A DNA stretch of 64,000 nt from Anaerolineaceae bacterium (GTDB lineage Bacteria; Chloroflexota; Anaerolineae; Promineifilales; Promineifilaceae). The translations under genes and the position numbers were made by a program. Under the pieces are notes generated by a model. The model was not told the origin of the DNA. It did not search any database and saw nothing but the letters and a program-made list of their open reading frames with translations. Location: the NCBI GenBank assembly GCA_002699125.1, contig PABI01000068.1:1-64000 (forward strand), given 5' to 3'. Positions 1 through 10,764 of the stretch are shown here, one piece after another. Every line of letters starts with the position of its first letter. The first letter of the stretch is position 1.

Positions 1-75
1 AATTCTCGCAAGCGGGGCAAAGCTCTTTTACCTTCGCTGGTTGAGATTCTGGTAGCTCCTTGAATCCCATATTGA

Positions 76-411
76 GCCTTCAGCGAAGGTGGTGGTTTCC
101 CCGACCTGATCAAGGGGCGCATTGAATACGGCCAAACAAAAACAGCCACGACGGAGGTGCTGGGAATTGATTACTGGTGCTTCATGGCCGCCAGCGGCGA
201 CAACGTCTCAGTTTCTGTTGCGCCCACCGGCAGCGATGGTGATCTGGTGATTGGTTTATTCGGTCCGCCCGATTTTGATTCAATCGGGGGCGTCTTTCAG
301 GATGCCGAAATTTTGGACGTGGATCTGGAAGTGGGTGGCATGTACATCATTGGCGTTCTGGATTTTGAAGTAGGAACACCAGAATATGCGCTGACGCTTA
401 CCAAAAATTGA
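76..411 (+). pseudogene. C-terminal remnant of an exported protein with a PPC-like beta domain
   Basis: The frame is open from just after stops at 61-63 and 73-75 to a TGA at 409-411, with no ATG; the first usable start is a GTG at 157. The translated piece (about 110 residues) has the alternating hydrophobic pattern and the D-YWCFMAASGDNVSVSV type opening of a bacterial pre-peptidase C-terminal (PPC) beta-sandwich, a domain found at the C-terminus of secreted proteins. There is no signal peptide and no ribosome-binding site. It looks like the tail of a longer gene lying to the left, cut off by in-frame stops, though a frameshift at the window edge would give the same picture. Domain call is tentative. 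Confidence 0.35.
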
Positions 412-419
412 GGTACCAA

Positions 420-447
420 AAAAGGCTGGCCCATATGAGCCAGCCTC
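420..447 (-). terminator. Intrinsic terminator of uvrA
   Basis: The arms AGGCTGGC (423-430) and GCCAGCCT (439-446) form an 8 bp GC-rich stem with an 8 nt loop. On the minus strand the stem is followed by a run of T, so it terminates transcription coming from uvrA, whose stop is at 479-481. It sits between two convergent reading frames. Confidence 0.75.
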
Positions 448-478
448 TAAATTCTCTGTGTTCTCTGTGGCAAAAAAA

Positions 479-3373
479 TCAGGCGGAACGGCCGTTCAAG
501 TATTGCTTCAACCACTGCCCCGTATACGACGTTTCCACTTGCGCCACCTCTTCCGGTGAGCCGGCGGCCACGATCTCCCCGCCGCGATGGCCGCCTTCCG
601 GCCCCATATCGATCAAATAATCGGCCACCTTAATAATGTCCAGATTGTGCTCGATGATAATGACCGTGTTGCCCTTATCCACCAGCTTGTTCAGCGCCAC
701 AATCAGCTTGGCCACGTCGTGTGAATGCAGCCCCACCGAAGGCTCGTCCAAAATATACATCGTGCGGCCCGTGGCAATTTTGCTCAATTCCCGGCTTAGC
801 TTGATGCGCTGCGCCTCGCCGCCGCTTAGCGTAGGGGCGGGCTGGCCCAGCTTGATGTAACCCAGACCCACATCTTGCAAAGTTTTTAGCTTGCGTTTGA
901 TCGTGGGCACGTTGGTGAAAAATTCCAGGGCATCATCCACGCTCAAATCCAGCACGTCGGCGATGTTTAGCTCTTTGTAGCGTACTTGCAGCGTTTCCCG
1001 ATTGTAGCGAGCCCCGTGGCACACGTCGCACGGCACGTAAATGTCCGGCAAAAACTGCATCTCGATTTTGTTTTGCCCCTGGCCACCGCACGCCTCGCAG
1101 CGACCGCCCTTCACGTTAAAGCTAAAACGGCCCGGCTTGTAGCCGCGTACCTTGCTCTCCGGCAGGCTGGCAAACAGGTCGCGGATGGGGTTAAACAGGT
1201 TGGTGTATGTGGCCGGATTAGAGCGCGGCGTACGGCCGATTGGACTCTGGTCAATCTCAATCACCTTGTCCAGATAATCCAGCCCCTCAATATCGTCATG
1301 CTTGCCCGGCACCGTTTTGGATTTGTAAAAATGTTGGCTCAGCTTCTTGCTCAAAATCTCGATGAGGAACGAGCTTTTGCCGCTGCCGCTGACGCCGGTG
1401 ATGCAGATAAACTTGCCCAGCGGAATGCAGATGTCCAGCGCCTTTAAGTTGTTTTCCCGCGCGCCGCGAATCATCAGCGTTTCGCCCGTGCCTTTGCGCC
1501 GCTTCTTGGGGATGGGAATGCCCTGTCGTCCGCTCAGATAGGCCCCCGTTAGCGATTTTTCATGGGCAGCGATAAAGTCTGGCGATCCTTCAGCGACCAC
1601 TTCGCCACCGCGCGTGCCGGCGCCCGGCCCCAGGTCAATGACCCAGTCAGCGGCGCGCATCGTGTCTTCGTCGTGCTCCACCACCAGGACGGTGTTGCCC
1701 AGGTCGCGCATCCCTTGCAGCGTGTGGATGAGGCGGGCGTTGTCTCGCTGGTGCAGGCCGATGCTTGGTTCGTCCAGCACGTACAGCACGCCCATGAGCT
1801 GGCTGCCAATCTGCGTGGCCAGCCGGATGCGCTGGGCTTCGCCGCCGCTCAGGGTACCGGCGGTACGGTCCAGCGTCAGATAATCCAGCCCCACGTTTAC
1901 CATAAACGTCACCCGGTCGCCAATCTCTTTGAGAATCGGTTTGGCAATCATCGCCTGGCGGTCGGTGAGGGGCGTGTTTTTCTCGTCGCGCAGCTTGTCT
2001 ACCCAGGGCACGATATTGAGGACGGGCATCTTTACCACCTCGGTGATGGTCGTGCCGTTGATGTCCACCGCGCGAGCCACTGGCTGCAAACGGGAGCCGC
2101 CACATTCGGGACAGGGCATGTCTACCATGTAATCTTCCAGCTTGTCGCGCACGTAATCGGAGGTAGATTCGTTGTAGCGCCGCCACAGGTTGGGCACGAC
2201 GCCTTCATAGTTGGTGAGGTAGCGGCGCGGATCGCCCTGCCGATTTTTGTAAGTAACCACCACCTGCTCGCTGCCGCTGCCTTGCAGCAGGATGTGCATT
2301 TGCGCTTCGGTCAATTCGCGGACGGGTACGTCGGTGGGGATTTCGAAATGTACGGCCGTTGCCTTCAACAATTGCCAATAATAGCCGGCCTTGTCCTCCG
2401 TGGGCCAGCCGGCAATCGCCCCATCTTCGAGACTCAGCGACTTGTTGGGCACCACCATATCGGGATCAATCATCTTGGTTGTGCCTAATCCCTGGCAGGC
2501 GGGGCAGGCACCGTGCGGGCTGTTGAAGCTGAAGGTACGCGGCTCAATTTCCGGGATGCTAGTGCCGTCATAGGGGCAGTAAAGGTGTTCCGAATACAGA
2601 TTGTCTACCGGATTATCGGGATCGGTCACATCGTTGATGATGACCAGGCCGCTGCCCAGCCGCAGTGCCGTTTCCAGGGAGTCGGTCAGACGAGATTTGG
2701 CCGCCTGAGCGTCTTCGCTCTCGTCGTGGGGATCGTGCCGCACCACCAACCGGTCTACCACAGCTTCGATGGTATGATTTTTGTAGCGGTCCAGCTCAAT
2801 CTCGTCGTCCACGGAGCGGACTTCGCCGTTCACCCGCACCCGGACAAAACCGGCTTTACGCACGTCGTCGAAGATGGCCTGATGGTGGCCTTTGCGATCG
2901 CGGATCAGCGGGGCCAGAATCTGGATGCGGCTGTTTTGCGGCATGTGCAGGATTGAGTCCACAATTTGTTCGGCTGATTGCGGCCGTACCGGACGGCCGC
3001 ATTCCGGGCAGTGGGGCACGCCAACGCGGGCAAACAGCAGACGCAGGTAGTCGTAAATCTCTGTCACGGTGCCCACGGTCGAGCGCGGATTGTGGCTGAC
3101 CCCTTTCTGGTCGATGGAAACGGCCGGGCTGAGCCCCTCAATCTGGTCCACGTCCGGCTTTTCCATCTGCCCCAAAAATTGGCGGGCATAGGCCGACAGA
3201 GACTCGACATAACGTCGCTGACCCTCGGCGAAGATAGTGTCGAACGCCAGCGACGATTTGCCGGAGCCAGACAGCCCGGTGATGACCACCAGCTTGTCGC
3301 GAGGAATCTCGACATCGATATTTTTCAAATTATGGGCACGCGCACCGCGCACGATGATTTTGTCCAGAGACAT
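479..3373 (-). CDS. uvrA: UvrABC excinuclease subunit A
   Basis: UvrA is the damage-sensing ATPase of nucleotide excision repair; it dimerises, loads UvrB on lesions and acts in the cytoplasm on DNA. The protein (964 aa from the chosen start) has two ABC cassettes: Walker [10 protein letters not shown] near residue 33 and GVSGSGKSS near 660, each with an LSGGEAQRI signature and a YVLDEPS/YILDEPS Walker B. Zinc modules are visible as CPECG and CPACQ in the first half and as CEACGGQG plus CDVCHG in the second. Length matches the family (about 940-970). The start at 3373 ([18 protein letters not shown]) matches family N-termini and has a GGAAGA upstream; the open frame runs 18 codons further without support. 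It appears monocistronic. Confidence 0.97.
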   Translation of the reverse strand: MSLDKIIVRGARAHNLKNIDVEIPRDKLVVITGLSGSGKSSLAFDTIFAEGQRRYVESLSAYARQFLGQMEKPDVDQIEGLSPAVSIDQKGVSHNPRSTVGTVTEIYDYLRLLFARVGVPHCPECGRPVRPQSAEQIVDSILHMPQNSRIQILAPLIRDRKGHHQAIFDDVRKAGFVRVRVNGEVRSVDDEIELDRYKNHTIEAVVDRLVVRHDPHDESEDAQAAKSRLTDSLETALRLGSGLVIINDVTDPDNPVDNLYSEHLYCPYDGTSIPEIEPRTFSFNSPHGACPACQGLGTTKMIDPDMVVPNKSLSLEDGAIAGWPTEDKAGYYWQLLKATAVHFEIPTDVPVRELTEAQMHILLQGSGSEQVVVTYKNRQGDPRRYLTNYEGVVPNLWRRYNESTSDYVRDKLEDYMVDMPCPECGGSRLQPVARAVDINGTTITEVVKMPVLNIVPWVDKLRDEKNTPLTDRQAMIAKPILKEIGDRVTFMVNVGLDYLTLDRTAGTLSGGEAQRIRLATQIGSQLMGVLYVLDEPSIGLHQRDNARLIHTLQGMRDLGNTVLVVEHDEDTMRAADWVIDLGPGAGTRGGEVVAEGSPDFIAAHEKSLTGAYLSGRQGIPIPKKRRKGTGETLMIRGARENNLKALDICIPLGKFICITGVSGSGKSSFLIEILSKKLSQHFYKSKTVPGKHDDIEGLDYLDKVIEIDQSPIGRTPRSNPATYTNLFNPIRDLFASLPESKVRGYKPGRFSFNVKGGRCEACGGQGQNKIEMQFLPDIYVPCDVCHGARYNRETLQVRYKELNIADVLDLSVDDALEFFTNVPTIKRKLKTLQDVGLGYIKLGQPAPTLSGGEAQRIKLSRELSKIATGRTMYILDEPSVGLHSHDVAKLIVALNKLVDKGNTVIIIEHNLDIIKVADYLIDMGPEGGHRGGEIVAAGSPEEVAQVETSYTGQWLKQYLNGRSA

Positions 3374-3528
3374 CTGTTCTTCCGTTTGGCAAGTCTGCCG
3401 GGCGTTCTCCGGCAGAAAATGCCACAAATGATGAACGGTAAATTGAGAGTTTAAAGCAATCTACAATTCTATCATGCCGGAAAACCAGCGACCATTAATG
3501 TTTTGTTATCGTTGAGGGTGCTACGGAA

Positions 3529-3584
3529 AACCTCCCGCAGGTTCTGTCCAACACCAACCTCTTGGATGAAACCTGCGGGAGGTT
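3529..3584. repeat. REP-like 56-nt inverted repeat, copy 1 (beside the transposase gene)
   Basis: Arms AACCTCCCGCAGGTT (3529-3543) and its exact complement (3570-3584) enclose a 26 nt spacer. A related element of the same total length lies on the other side of the RAYT gene (4227-4282) and a third at 44199-44254. This is the arrangement expected for REP sequences mobilised by a linked REP-associated tyrosine transposase. Confidence 0.85.
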
Positions 3585-3620
3585 GGCTCGTGCAGAGGTG
3601 TTTTGCAAACGGAGAACCAG

Positions 3621-4196
3621 TTAATCAAACAAGTATTGCTGAATATCATCTGGCAGGCTTTTTGCGTCACGGAGATAGTCCATAACAAACTCGGTATAGG
3701 CCCCTTTTGCCGGAAACCAGGTTTTCACAAATTCATGATCGACAAGCGTGCCGGGTCTCTCACCAATCCATTCCAGGTAGTTAGAATACGGCCATTCCTC
3801 CAATCGCGTAGCCAAACCTGCCTTAACAGGATTGGCATGGATGTAGCGGCACAGATGAATCAAATATTCATCACGATCAACTGGTTTATGCTTGAAGCGG
3901 CCCTCAAAAAGCGTGCCTGAACGATTTTTCTGGTGATTTACAGCTTGCACATAGCCATTGAACAATACGTTGATAAATTTAGAGACGGGAAAATGACCAT
4001 CTTGCCGCAGCAAAAAGTGGTAATGGTTGGGCATCAGGCAGTAAGCGATAAACGCGATTTGATATTGGAGGGCATATTTTTTGATAAGCCGCAGGCAGTA
4101 AAGATAGTTTTCTGAGCTAAAAAAGAGAGGGCTGCGATTCGCACCGCGATTGTAGATGTGGTAGTAGCTGCCTTGACTGAAAGAACGTCTGGGCAC
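3621..4196 (-). CDS. REP-associated tyrosine transposase (RAYT, Y1/HUH family)
   Basis: A 191 aa single-domain HUH nuclease of the IS200-like Y1 superfamily. The metal-binding motif is PNHYHFLL (H58, H60) and the likely catalytic tyrosine is Y118 in CRYIHANPVKAGL, a block typical of RAYT proteins. The N-terminus (RRSFSQGSYYHIYNRGANR) is also characteristic. RAYTs are single-copy domesticated relatives of IS200/IS605 transposases that recognise REP hairpins in single-stranded DNA. The gene has no long terminal repeats and no accessory tnpB, but a 56-nt hairpin lies on each side (3529-3584 and 4227-4282) with arms of the same sequence. All key residues are present, so it may be active. It stands alone between uvrA and an MscS gene. 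Confidence 0.9.
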   Translation of the reverse strand: MPRRSFSQGSYYHIYNRGANRSPLFFSSENYLYCLRLIKKYALQYQIAFIAYCLMPNHYHFLLRQDGHFPVSKFINVLFNGYVQAVNHQKNRSGTLFEGRFKHKPVDRDEYLIHLCRYIHANPVKAGLATRLEEWPYSNYLEWIGERPGTLVDHEFVKTWFPAKGAYTEFVMDYLRDAKSLPDDIQQYLFD

Positions 4197-4226
4197 GATT
4201 GCTTCCTTTTGTGGTTGAACTGGCTA

Positions 4227-4282
4227 AACCTCTCGCAGGCCTGTTTCTGGAGTTTGGTATTAGATGGAGCCTGCGGGAGGTT
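4227..4282. repeat. REP-like 56-nt inverted repeat, copy 2
   Basis: Arms AACCTCTCGCAGGC (4227-4240) and GCCTGCGGGAGGTT (4269-4282) pair with one mismatch (T opposite G, a wobble in RNA) around a 28 nt spacer. Total length is 56 nt, as in copy 1, and the outer arm sequence is the same. It lies just upstream of the RAYT start codon at 4196. Confidence 0.85.
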
Positions 4283-4465
4283 GGGTTGCGACATTGTATA
4301 AAGAGGTGGCCGAATTAGCAATTTAAGGGAGCTTGCCACGAACTAAAATTGCAGAAGATTCTACATCATGTTCTACCTTTTTCTATATCGTTTGTATAGG
4401 CCTTTCTTCTTTGTCGTCTCTATTCTTGAGGGTTGATGAATATTTAAACGGATGGAGAGCGTTAC

Positions 4466-5599
4466 ATGGAATTATTGGATTTGGTGATTTTAGACAACAG
4501 TGTGCGGACGTGGTTGGTAGCGTTATTGGTGGCGGTGGGAACGGCCGTAACCATTCAACTCGCCAAAAGAATATTGCTGCGCCGCTTCCAATCCCTGTCC
4601 CAAAAAACGGAAAACAATCTGGATGATGTGGCTATTCTGGTTGTGGAAAAGATTAACAATGCCATCGTCGTTCTGCTCTCGCTGTATGCTGGCCTTTTGG
4701 CGTTGACCATTTCGGAAACTGTCATGGAATGGATCAGCGCCGCAGCCTTCACCTTGCTGCTAATTCAGGTGGGCATCTGGGGGGATGCACTGGTTCAGTT
4801 TTGGCTGACAAGCGAAAAGCGCGAAGCGATCGAAGAGTTTGAAAATGCGGAACGCGCCACGACTATCAACGCCGTTGGCTTTGTGGTGCGGCTGGTGCTG
4901 TATTCCATTTTGCTGCTGCTGGCGCTGGATAATATTCCCGGTGTCGAGATTACTGCGCTCATCACTGGGTTGGGCATTGGTGGCGTGGCTGTAGCCCTGG
5001 CGGTGCAAAACATTCTCGGCGATCTGTTTGCCTCGCTGTCAATTTCACTGGACAAGCCATTTGTTATTGGCGACTTCATTGTGGTAGGCGATTACAAAGG
5101 AACGGTGCAGCAGATTGGGCTGAAGACAACGCGCTTGCGCAGCATACATGGTGAAAAGCTCATTTTCGCCAACAGCGATTTGCTGAACAGCCGCATTCAA
5201 AATTACCAGGACATGCAGGAAAGGCGCGTTACCTTTCAGATTGGCGTCACGTACGACACGCCGCCGGAAAAGGTGCGGCAAGTGCCACAGATAGCGACCG
5301 AAATTATTGAGTCGCTGGAGCAGACGCGCTTTGACCGGGCCCATTTTTTCCGGTTTGGCAATTTCTCGTTGGATTTTGAAATTGTGTATTACGTGCTGTC
5401 CCCCGATTACAACATTTATATGGACATCCAGCAGCAGATCAACCTGTCATTGATGGAGCAGTTTGACGAGGCCGGCATCGAGTTTGCTTTCCCCACCCAA
5501 ACCTTGCACGTGGCCGGCGCGCCCGACCGCAGTGCGGTGCGCACCGCACTGGTTGAGATGGGAAACGGCCGTGCCCAACAACCAGAATCAGCAGCCTAA
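4466..5599 (+). CDS. MscS-family mechanosensitive ion channel
   Basis: A 377 aa inner-membrane protein with about four hydrophobic segments in the first 175 residues. The pore helix is LITGLGIGGVAVALAVQNILGDLFASLSISLDKPFVIGD, and the beta-domain begins at GDFIVVGDYKGTVQQIGLKTTRLRS, the standard MscS signature. Channels of this family open under membrane tension to release solutes after osmotic downshock. The C-terminal cytoplasmic cage domain is complete, with a short Gln/Ser/Ala tail. Start: ATG at 4466 with GGATGGAGAG about 7 nt upstream. The gene is on its own, divergent from the RAYT gene. A second, shorter MscS protein is at 50802. Confidence 0.93.
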   Translation: MELLDLVILDNSVRTWLVALLVAVGTAVTIQLAKRILLRRFQSLSQKTENNLDDVAILVVEKINNAIVVLLSLYAGLLALTISETVMEWISAAAFTLLLIQVGIWGDALVQFWLTSEKREAIEEFENAERATTINAVGFVVRLVLYSILLLLALDNIPGVEITALITGLGIGGVAVALAVQNILGDLFASLSISLDKPFVIGDFIVVGDYKGTVQQIGLKTTRLRSIHGEKLIFANSDLLNSRIQNYQDMQERRVTFQIGVTYDTPPEKVRQVPQIATEIIESLEQTRFDRAHFFRFGNFSLDFEIVYYVLSPDYNIYMDIQQQINLSLMEQFDEAGIEFAFPTQTLHVAGAPDRSAVRTALVEMGNGRAQQPESAA

Positions 5600-5613
5600 A
5601 ATCTCCCATAACA

Positions 5614-5717
5614 CTCGTTCCCCGCTCTGCGTGGAATGAAAGAGAGGGACGCTCCAGCGTCCCCTTAGTAGCGCAGAGCGCTACACATGGCATTCCCACG
5701 CGGAGCGTAGGAACGAG
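5614..5717. repeat. About 104-nt imperfect inverted repeat between convergent genes
   Basis: Outer arms CTCGTTCC (5614-5621) and GGAACGAG (5710-5717) continue inward as an imperfect pairing of CCGCTCTGCGTGG with CCCACGCGGAGCG. The centre carries further small hairpins (GGACGCTCCAGCGTCC; AGCGCAGAGCGCT). It fills the space between the convergent mscS and nagB genes and probably works as a two-way terminator. Confidence 0.7.
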
Positions 5718-5724
5718 CCGGAGG

Positions 5725-6762
5725 TCAGGTGGTTTTTGTTACTTTATTCAGGCCGCGCGGTGCTTCCGTGTTGTATCCCTTAACGCGGGTGAGATGGTAG
5801 GCAAAAAGCTGCGCCGGAATGATGCCGACTAGCGGCGAGAGCCATTCTGGCAAATCGGCTGGCAGGGAAATGGGTGAATTTGCCAGCGCCAGCGTAGGCT
5901 CATCATTGCTGATAATCAGCAGCTCGGCCTGCTTCTCCTCGGCCAATTTTTGCAGCAAATTGCGCATGTCGGCCAGGACGGCACCGGTGGGGGCCACGGC
6001 CATGACGGGGAAGCCGCGCTCTACAATGGCGATGGGGCCGTGCCGAAAATCGGCGGAAGAGTACGGTTCGGCCACAACGTAAGTTAGCTCCTTGAGCTTG
6101 AGCGACCATTCGAAGGCGGTGGCATAGTTGTAGCCCCGCCCCAGGACCACGCACTGTTTCATGTAGCGGTAGCGCTGCGCCAGTTGGCCGATTTTTTCAT
6201 CGTGGGCCAGCACGACCGTTCCCCATTCCCCCAACCTTTCAATCGCTGCAAATCGATCTTGTGCCTGGCTCCAGGCCGCCGAAAGCATGGCGATGGCCAG
6301 CAATTGGCTGGTGTACGTTTTGGTGGCAGCCACGGCCGTTTCCACCCCGGCATGAATATTGATGACAAAATCGGCCGTTTGCGCCAGCGGCGAATCCGGC
6401 TCATTGGTGATGGCCAGCGTAGGCTGCCCCTGCTTTTTGCCTTCGGCGACCACGTTGACAATGTCGGGCGACTGCCCCGACTGCGAAATGCCGATCACCA
6501 GTGCGCCGCGCAGCCGAGGCGGCTGCTGGTACAGGCTAAACAGCGATGGCGTGGCCAGCGTCACCGGCAGCCGGTTCAGCGCCCCCCATAAATAGCTGGC
6601 ATACCGCGCTGCATTGTCCGACGTGCCTCGCGCGGCGATGAAGGCGTGATGAATATTGTCCAGCGGCACCGCCTGCGCGATGTTACGGACGACATCAAGA
6701 TTTTGACTGTAACTGTTTTGCCAAACGGCCGTTTGTTCAAGAATCTCTTCGTGTAAAGTCAT
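5725..6762 (-). CDS. SIS-domain glucosamine-6-phosphate deaminase (NagB-II type)
   Basis: A 345 aa protein of two SIS (sugar isomerase) domains, homologous to the isomerase half of GlmS but without the glutaminase domain. Visible motifs are ARGTSDNAARYASYLWG, the phosphosugar loop GISQSGQSPDIV, VAATKTYTSQL and the closing PRGLNKVTKT. Proteins of this size beside nagA are usually NagB-II enzymes that convert glucosamine-6-P to fructose-6-P plus ammonia. It is the last gene of the minus-strand amino-sugar locus, 82 nt after nagA, and its start at 6762 follows a GGAAAAG. AgaS or another sugar isomerase is possible, but the neighbouring nagA and nagZ favour the deaminase. Confidence 0.85.
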   Translation of the reverse strand: MTLHEEILEQTAVWQNSYSQNLDVVRNIAQAVPLDNIHHAFIAARGTSDNAARYASYLWGALNRLPVTLATPSLFSLYQQPPRLRGALVIGISQSGQSPDIVNVVAEGKKQGQPTLAITNEPDSPLAQTADFVINIHAGVETAVAATKTYTSQLLAIAMLSAAWSQAQDRFAAIERLGEWGTVVLAHDEKIGQLAQRYRYMKQCVVLGRGYNYATAFEWSLKLKELTYVVAEPYSSADFRHGPIAIVERGFPVMAVAPTGAVLADMRNLLQKLAEEKQAELLIISNDEPTLALANSPISLPADLPEWLSPLVGIIPAQLFAYHLTRVKGYNTEAPRGLNKVTKTT

Positions 6763-6776
6763 TCTCTTTTCCTTAA

Positions 6777-6844
6777 AATCCGCAGATTACGCAGATTAGC
6801 GCAGATTTTTTCTTTCAATCTGTGTAATCTGCGAAATCTGTGGA

Positions 6845-6846
<2 letters not shown>
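6777..6846. repeat. Imperfect inverted repeat built from CGCAGATT words
   Basis: The left part (6777-6807) repeats CGCAGATT three times, and the right part (6817-6846) carries the matching AATCTG(C/T)G words. They pair imperfectly over about 30 bp with a short loop. The repeat fills most of the 82 nt between nagA and nagB-II and reaches the nagA stop codon. A processing or attenuation role is possible but not shown. Confidence 0.75.
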
Positions 6847-7993
<1,147 letters not shown>

Positions 7994-7996
7994 TGA

Positions 7997-9610
7997 TTAC
8001 TGACCTACTGGATACTGCTCACCGACTAATCCATGCCCAAATTCATACAATTCCCCCAACTGCACAGGCAGTCTACCCTCAAATGGAATCTTGCCAAAAA
8101 GGGCGGCGGCCAGAGCGTGCATAGAGGCGGGCAGGATGCTGTAGGTGCAGACGTGCGTCTGGGAATTGGGATAAACGGTGAGATCGTACGGCGTGCGCAG
8201 AGCGACGGTGATAGTGGGCACGGCCGTTTCCAGCAACATATTCACCAATTCCGCCTGCATTTCGTCCATTGAAGCACTCAGCGTTCCCACGATGAGCAAA
8301 TCGTATCCGGCGGCTTTTTCCCGCAGGCTGGCAATTTCGTTTTCAGTGGGCGGGTGGCTGGTGATAAATTCATCTACAAGAGGATGATGGGCGCGTACGG
8401 CCGTTGCCAGCGTCGGCGTGATGAACGAGGAGGTGTCAGCCGGGGTCAAATCCTTGGGCTGGGGCATGATGACGGCGATGCGGGCGTCAGGTGGCAGGCG
8501 CAGGGGCAGAAGCCCGGCATCGTTGCGCACCAGGGTGACCGAGCGATTGGCCACCGTTTGCGCCAGCTCTTGATGTGCGGCGCAGGCGACTACCTCCAGC
8601 GGTGGCTGTGGCATTTGGCCCGTCCACTGCTTCAGCGCCATGATCCGCGCCAGCGATGGTTCCAAATGACAATCTTCGATCAAGCCGCGCGAGTAAGCTA
8701 GCTGCAACCCGGCGTAGAGTCGTTCCTGCACTTCTTCGCTGTTGGTCAGCAGCAGCAAATCGACCTCGGCGCGAACGGCCGTAATCACGTCCACAATTTG
8801 CCCGGCCCCTTGCGAAATCGCGCCCATGTCCAGCGCATCGGTGATGACGATGCCGTCAAAGCCCAGCTCGTCCCGCACAAAATCGCGCATCACGGCGCGG
8901 GAGAGCGTAGCAGGCAGCTCGGTGCTGCCGGTAAGGGCGGGGATGGCAAAATGGCCGGTCATCACCAGTTTGGCCCCGGCTTGAATGGCGGCGCGGAACG
9001 GCCGTAACTCCACCGCATCTAAACGCTCCCGACTGTGGTCAATGAGCGGCATGGCATAGTGTGAATCAACCTTGGCTTCCCCCTTGCCGGGGAAATGTTT
9101 GATCGTCGCCGCCACGCCCTCGGCCTGCATTCCGGCCACCAGCGCGGCGGCCATTTCCGCGGCCAGCGCCGGATCATCACCAAAAGCGCGAATGCCACAG
9201 GCAGGGTTGTGCGGATTGGTGTTGATGTCACAGTTGGGGGCGTAATTGACGTTGACCCCCAGCGCCGCCAGCTCGCGCCCAATAGCCTGGCCCACTTGCC
9301 GCGCCAAAGCCACATCGCGGGTGGCGCCCAGAGCCATGTTGCCAGGGAAGAGCGTCGTTTCCTCGCCCAGGGCGTTGAGCTGCCCGCCTTCCTGATCCGT
9401 GGCGATGATGAGCGGTGGCTGGTTGGCTTGTTTGGCGATGGTTTGCAATTCGGCCGTCAGTGCCCGCACCTGGGCTGGGGTTTGTACGTTTAATGGGCGA
9501 AAAAGAGTGAATCCGGCAGACGGCCGTTCCGCCAACCACTCCCGAATCCGCTGCGGCACTTCAAACCCTTCAAACGCCAACATCAACTTAAAACCCAAAT
9601 CGTCTTTCAT
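7997..9610 (-). CDS. nagZ: Beta-N-acetylhexosaminidase, glycoside hydrolase family 3
   Basis: A 537 aa GH3 enzyme that releases GlcNAc from chitooligosaccharides or peptidoglycan fragments. The N-terminal barrel carries ATDQEGG, the NagZ loop KHFPGKGEAKVDSHYAMP and the nucleophile aspartate in IVITDALDMGAIS. A C-terminal alpha/beta domain (from about residue 350) makes it the long two-domain form, as in Gram-positives, rather than the 340 aa enterobacterial form. One oddity: the usual GHG of the KHFPGHG loop is GKG here, while the DSH that supplies the acid/base histidine is kept. There is no signal peptide, so it acts inside the cell on imported sugars. A GAGGAAA precedes the ATG at 9610. 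Confidence 0.93.
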   Translation of the reverse strand: MKDDLGFKLMLAFEGFEVPQRIREWLAERPSAGFTLFRPLNVQTPAQVRALTAELQTIAKQANQPPLIIATDQEGGQLNALGEETTLFPGNMALGATRDVALARQVGQAIGRELAALGVNVNYAPNCDINTNPHNPACGIRAFGDDPALAAEMAAALVAGMQAEGVAATIKHFPGKGEAKVDSHYAMPLIDHSRERLDAVELRPFRAAIQAGAKLVMTGHFAIPALTGSTELPATLSRAVMRDFVRDELGFDGIVITDALDMGAISQGAGQIVDVITAVRAEVDLLLLTNSEEVQERLYAGLQLAYSRGLIEDCHLEPSLARIMALKQWTGQMPQPPLEVVACAAHQELAQTVANRSVTLVRNDAGLLPLRLPPDARIAVIMPQPKDLTPADTSSFITPTLATAVRAHHPLVDEFITSHPPTENEIASLREKAAGYDLLIVGTLSASMDEMQAELVNMLLETAVPTITVALRTPYDLTVYPNSQTHVCTYSILPASMHALAAALFGKIPFEGRLPVQLGELYEFGHGLVGEQYPVGQ

Positions 9611-9672
9611 TAAGAATAATTTCCTCTTGATTTCAAAATGTACTCAGGCTGTCTTTACGAAGAGCCTTTGAT

Positions 9673-9773
9673 TTGTCATTTCGAGCCGCTTTTGGCGAGA
9701 AATCCCTCTAAATCTAGCCGACTCATGATCTGGCACTGGTTTCAGGGATTTCTCCCTTTGGTCGAAATGACAA
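9673..9773. repeat. About 101-nt double-stem intergenic repeat (TTGTCATTTCGA type)
   Basis: Outer arms TTGTCATTTCGA (9673-9684) and TCGAAATGACAA (9762-9773) are perfect 12-mers. Inner arms GAGAAATCCCT (9697-9707) and AGGGATTTCTC (9744-9754) add 11 bp. The element lies between the permease gene and nagZ on the minus strand and could separate or attenuate expression of the transport and catabolic halves of the locus. Confidence 0.85.
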
Positions 9774-9801
9774 GTGAAGACTGCTTGTTTACGAAAAGAA
9801 A

Positions 9802-10686
9802 TTAGCCTTTAACTGACCCCGCTAACAATCCCCGCACAAAATACCGCTGCAAGGAAAAGAACACAATCAGCGGGATGATCATCGTTAAAAACGCCCCGGC
9901 GGTGAGCAAATGCCACGCCTCTCCCTTCGTCCCCACCATCGCCGACAGCCGCGAGGTAACGATGGCCACGTCCGGGTTGGTGCCCAAAAAGACCAGGGCC
10001 ACCAGCAGATCGTTCCACACCCACAAAAATTGGAAAATGGCAAAGGAGGCAATCGCCGGCACCGACAGCGGCAGCACCAGCCGGGTAAAAGCGGTAAAGT
10101 GCGACGCCCCATCGATGAAGGCCGACTCGAACAGCTCCCCCGGCAGCTGCGAAATGTAGCTGTAGAGCAAATAGATCGCCAGCGGCAGGCCAAAGCCGGT
10201 ATGGGCCAGCCAGGTGCCCAAAAAGGTGCCGTTCAGTTCCAGGCCGGTGTACAGGCGCAGCACGGGGATTAGCGCCATTTGCAGCGGCACTACCAGCAGT
10301 CCCACCACGACGGCAAACAGTAAATCCCGTCCGGGAAAGCGCATCCAGGCAAAAGCGTAGGCGGCAAATGCGGCCAGCGTAATGGGAATGACGGTCGCCG
10401 GGATGGTGATGATTAAGCTGTTGATAAAGGCGTTGAGCATCCCGTCGGCCGTCAGGACGGTGCTGTAATTTTCCAGCGTCCACTGGCTCATCTGGAAGGG
10501 ATGCACAAACGCAGTCCACCAGCCGCTGGTGCGAATTTCGTTGGCGGTGCGGAAGGAGCTGACAAACATACCCACTGTCGGCAATGTCCACAAAAAGCAG
10601 ATGAGGAGGACGGCCGTTCGTACCGGCATCTTCTGTAAAAATTTCTGTACCCTGTTTTGTTGTCTGGTGTGTGAGTAAGTTGCCAT
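9802..10686 (-). CDS. Carbohydrate ABC transporter permease, MalG type
   Basis: A 294 aa inner-membrane permease with six predicted membrane segments. The EAA loop is ESAFIDGASHFTAFTRLVLPLSVPAIASFAIFQFLWVWND, which contacts the transport ATPase. The N-terminal FLWTLPTVGMFVSSFR and the periplasmic loop before the first core helix are typical of the MalG/CUT1 subfamily. It pairs with the MalF-like gene at 10765 and the double binding protein at 12274 to import an oligosaccharide, most likely a GlcNAc sugar given the neighbours. GAGGAAAC lies right before the ATG at 10686. No ATP-binding subunit is encoded here. Confidence 0.93.
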   Translation of the reverse strand: MATYSHTRQQNRVQKFLQKMPVRTAVLLICFLWTLPTVGMFVSSFRTANEIRTSGWWTAFVHPFQMSQWTLENYSTVLTADGMLNAFINSLIITIPATVIPITLAAFAAYAFAWMRFPGRDLLFAVVVGLLVVPLQMALIPVLRLYTGLELNGTFLGTWLAHTGFGLPLAIYLLYSYISQLPGELFESAFIDGASHFTAFTRLVLPLSVPAIASFAIFQFLWVWNDLLVALVFLGTNPDVAIVTSRLSAMVGTKGEAWHLLTAGAFLTMIIPLIVFFSLQRYFVRGLLAGSVKG

Positions 10687-10698
10687 GTTTCCTCTTTT

Positions 10699-10756
10699 CG
10701 GTAATCCGTAATCGGTGGTCGGTAATCGGTAAAAACAAACCGATTACGGATTACCG
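10699..10756. repeat. 58-nt inverted repeat of the GGTAATC(C/G)G word family
   Basis: Perfect 18 bp arms (10699-10716 and 10739-10756; core GTAATCCGTAATCGGT) enclose a 22 nt spacer. It lies between the two permease genes. Related words recur at 28108-28206, 60792-60822 and 62950-62990. Confidence 0.85.
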
Positions 10757-10764
10757 TTTACCGC

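Noticed and set aside
1562..2488. Long plus-strand open frame opposite uvrA (308 codons)
   Set aside because: It is the complement of a certain uvrA gene, has no ribosome-binding site, and its composition mirrors the uvrA codons.
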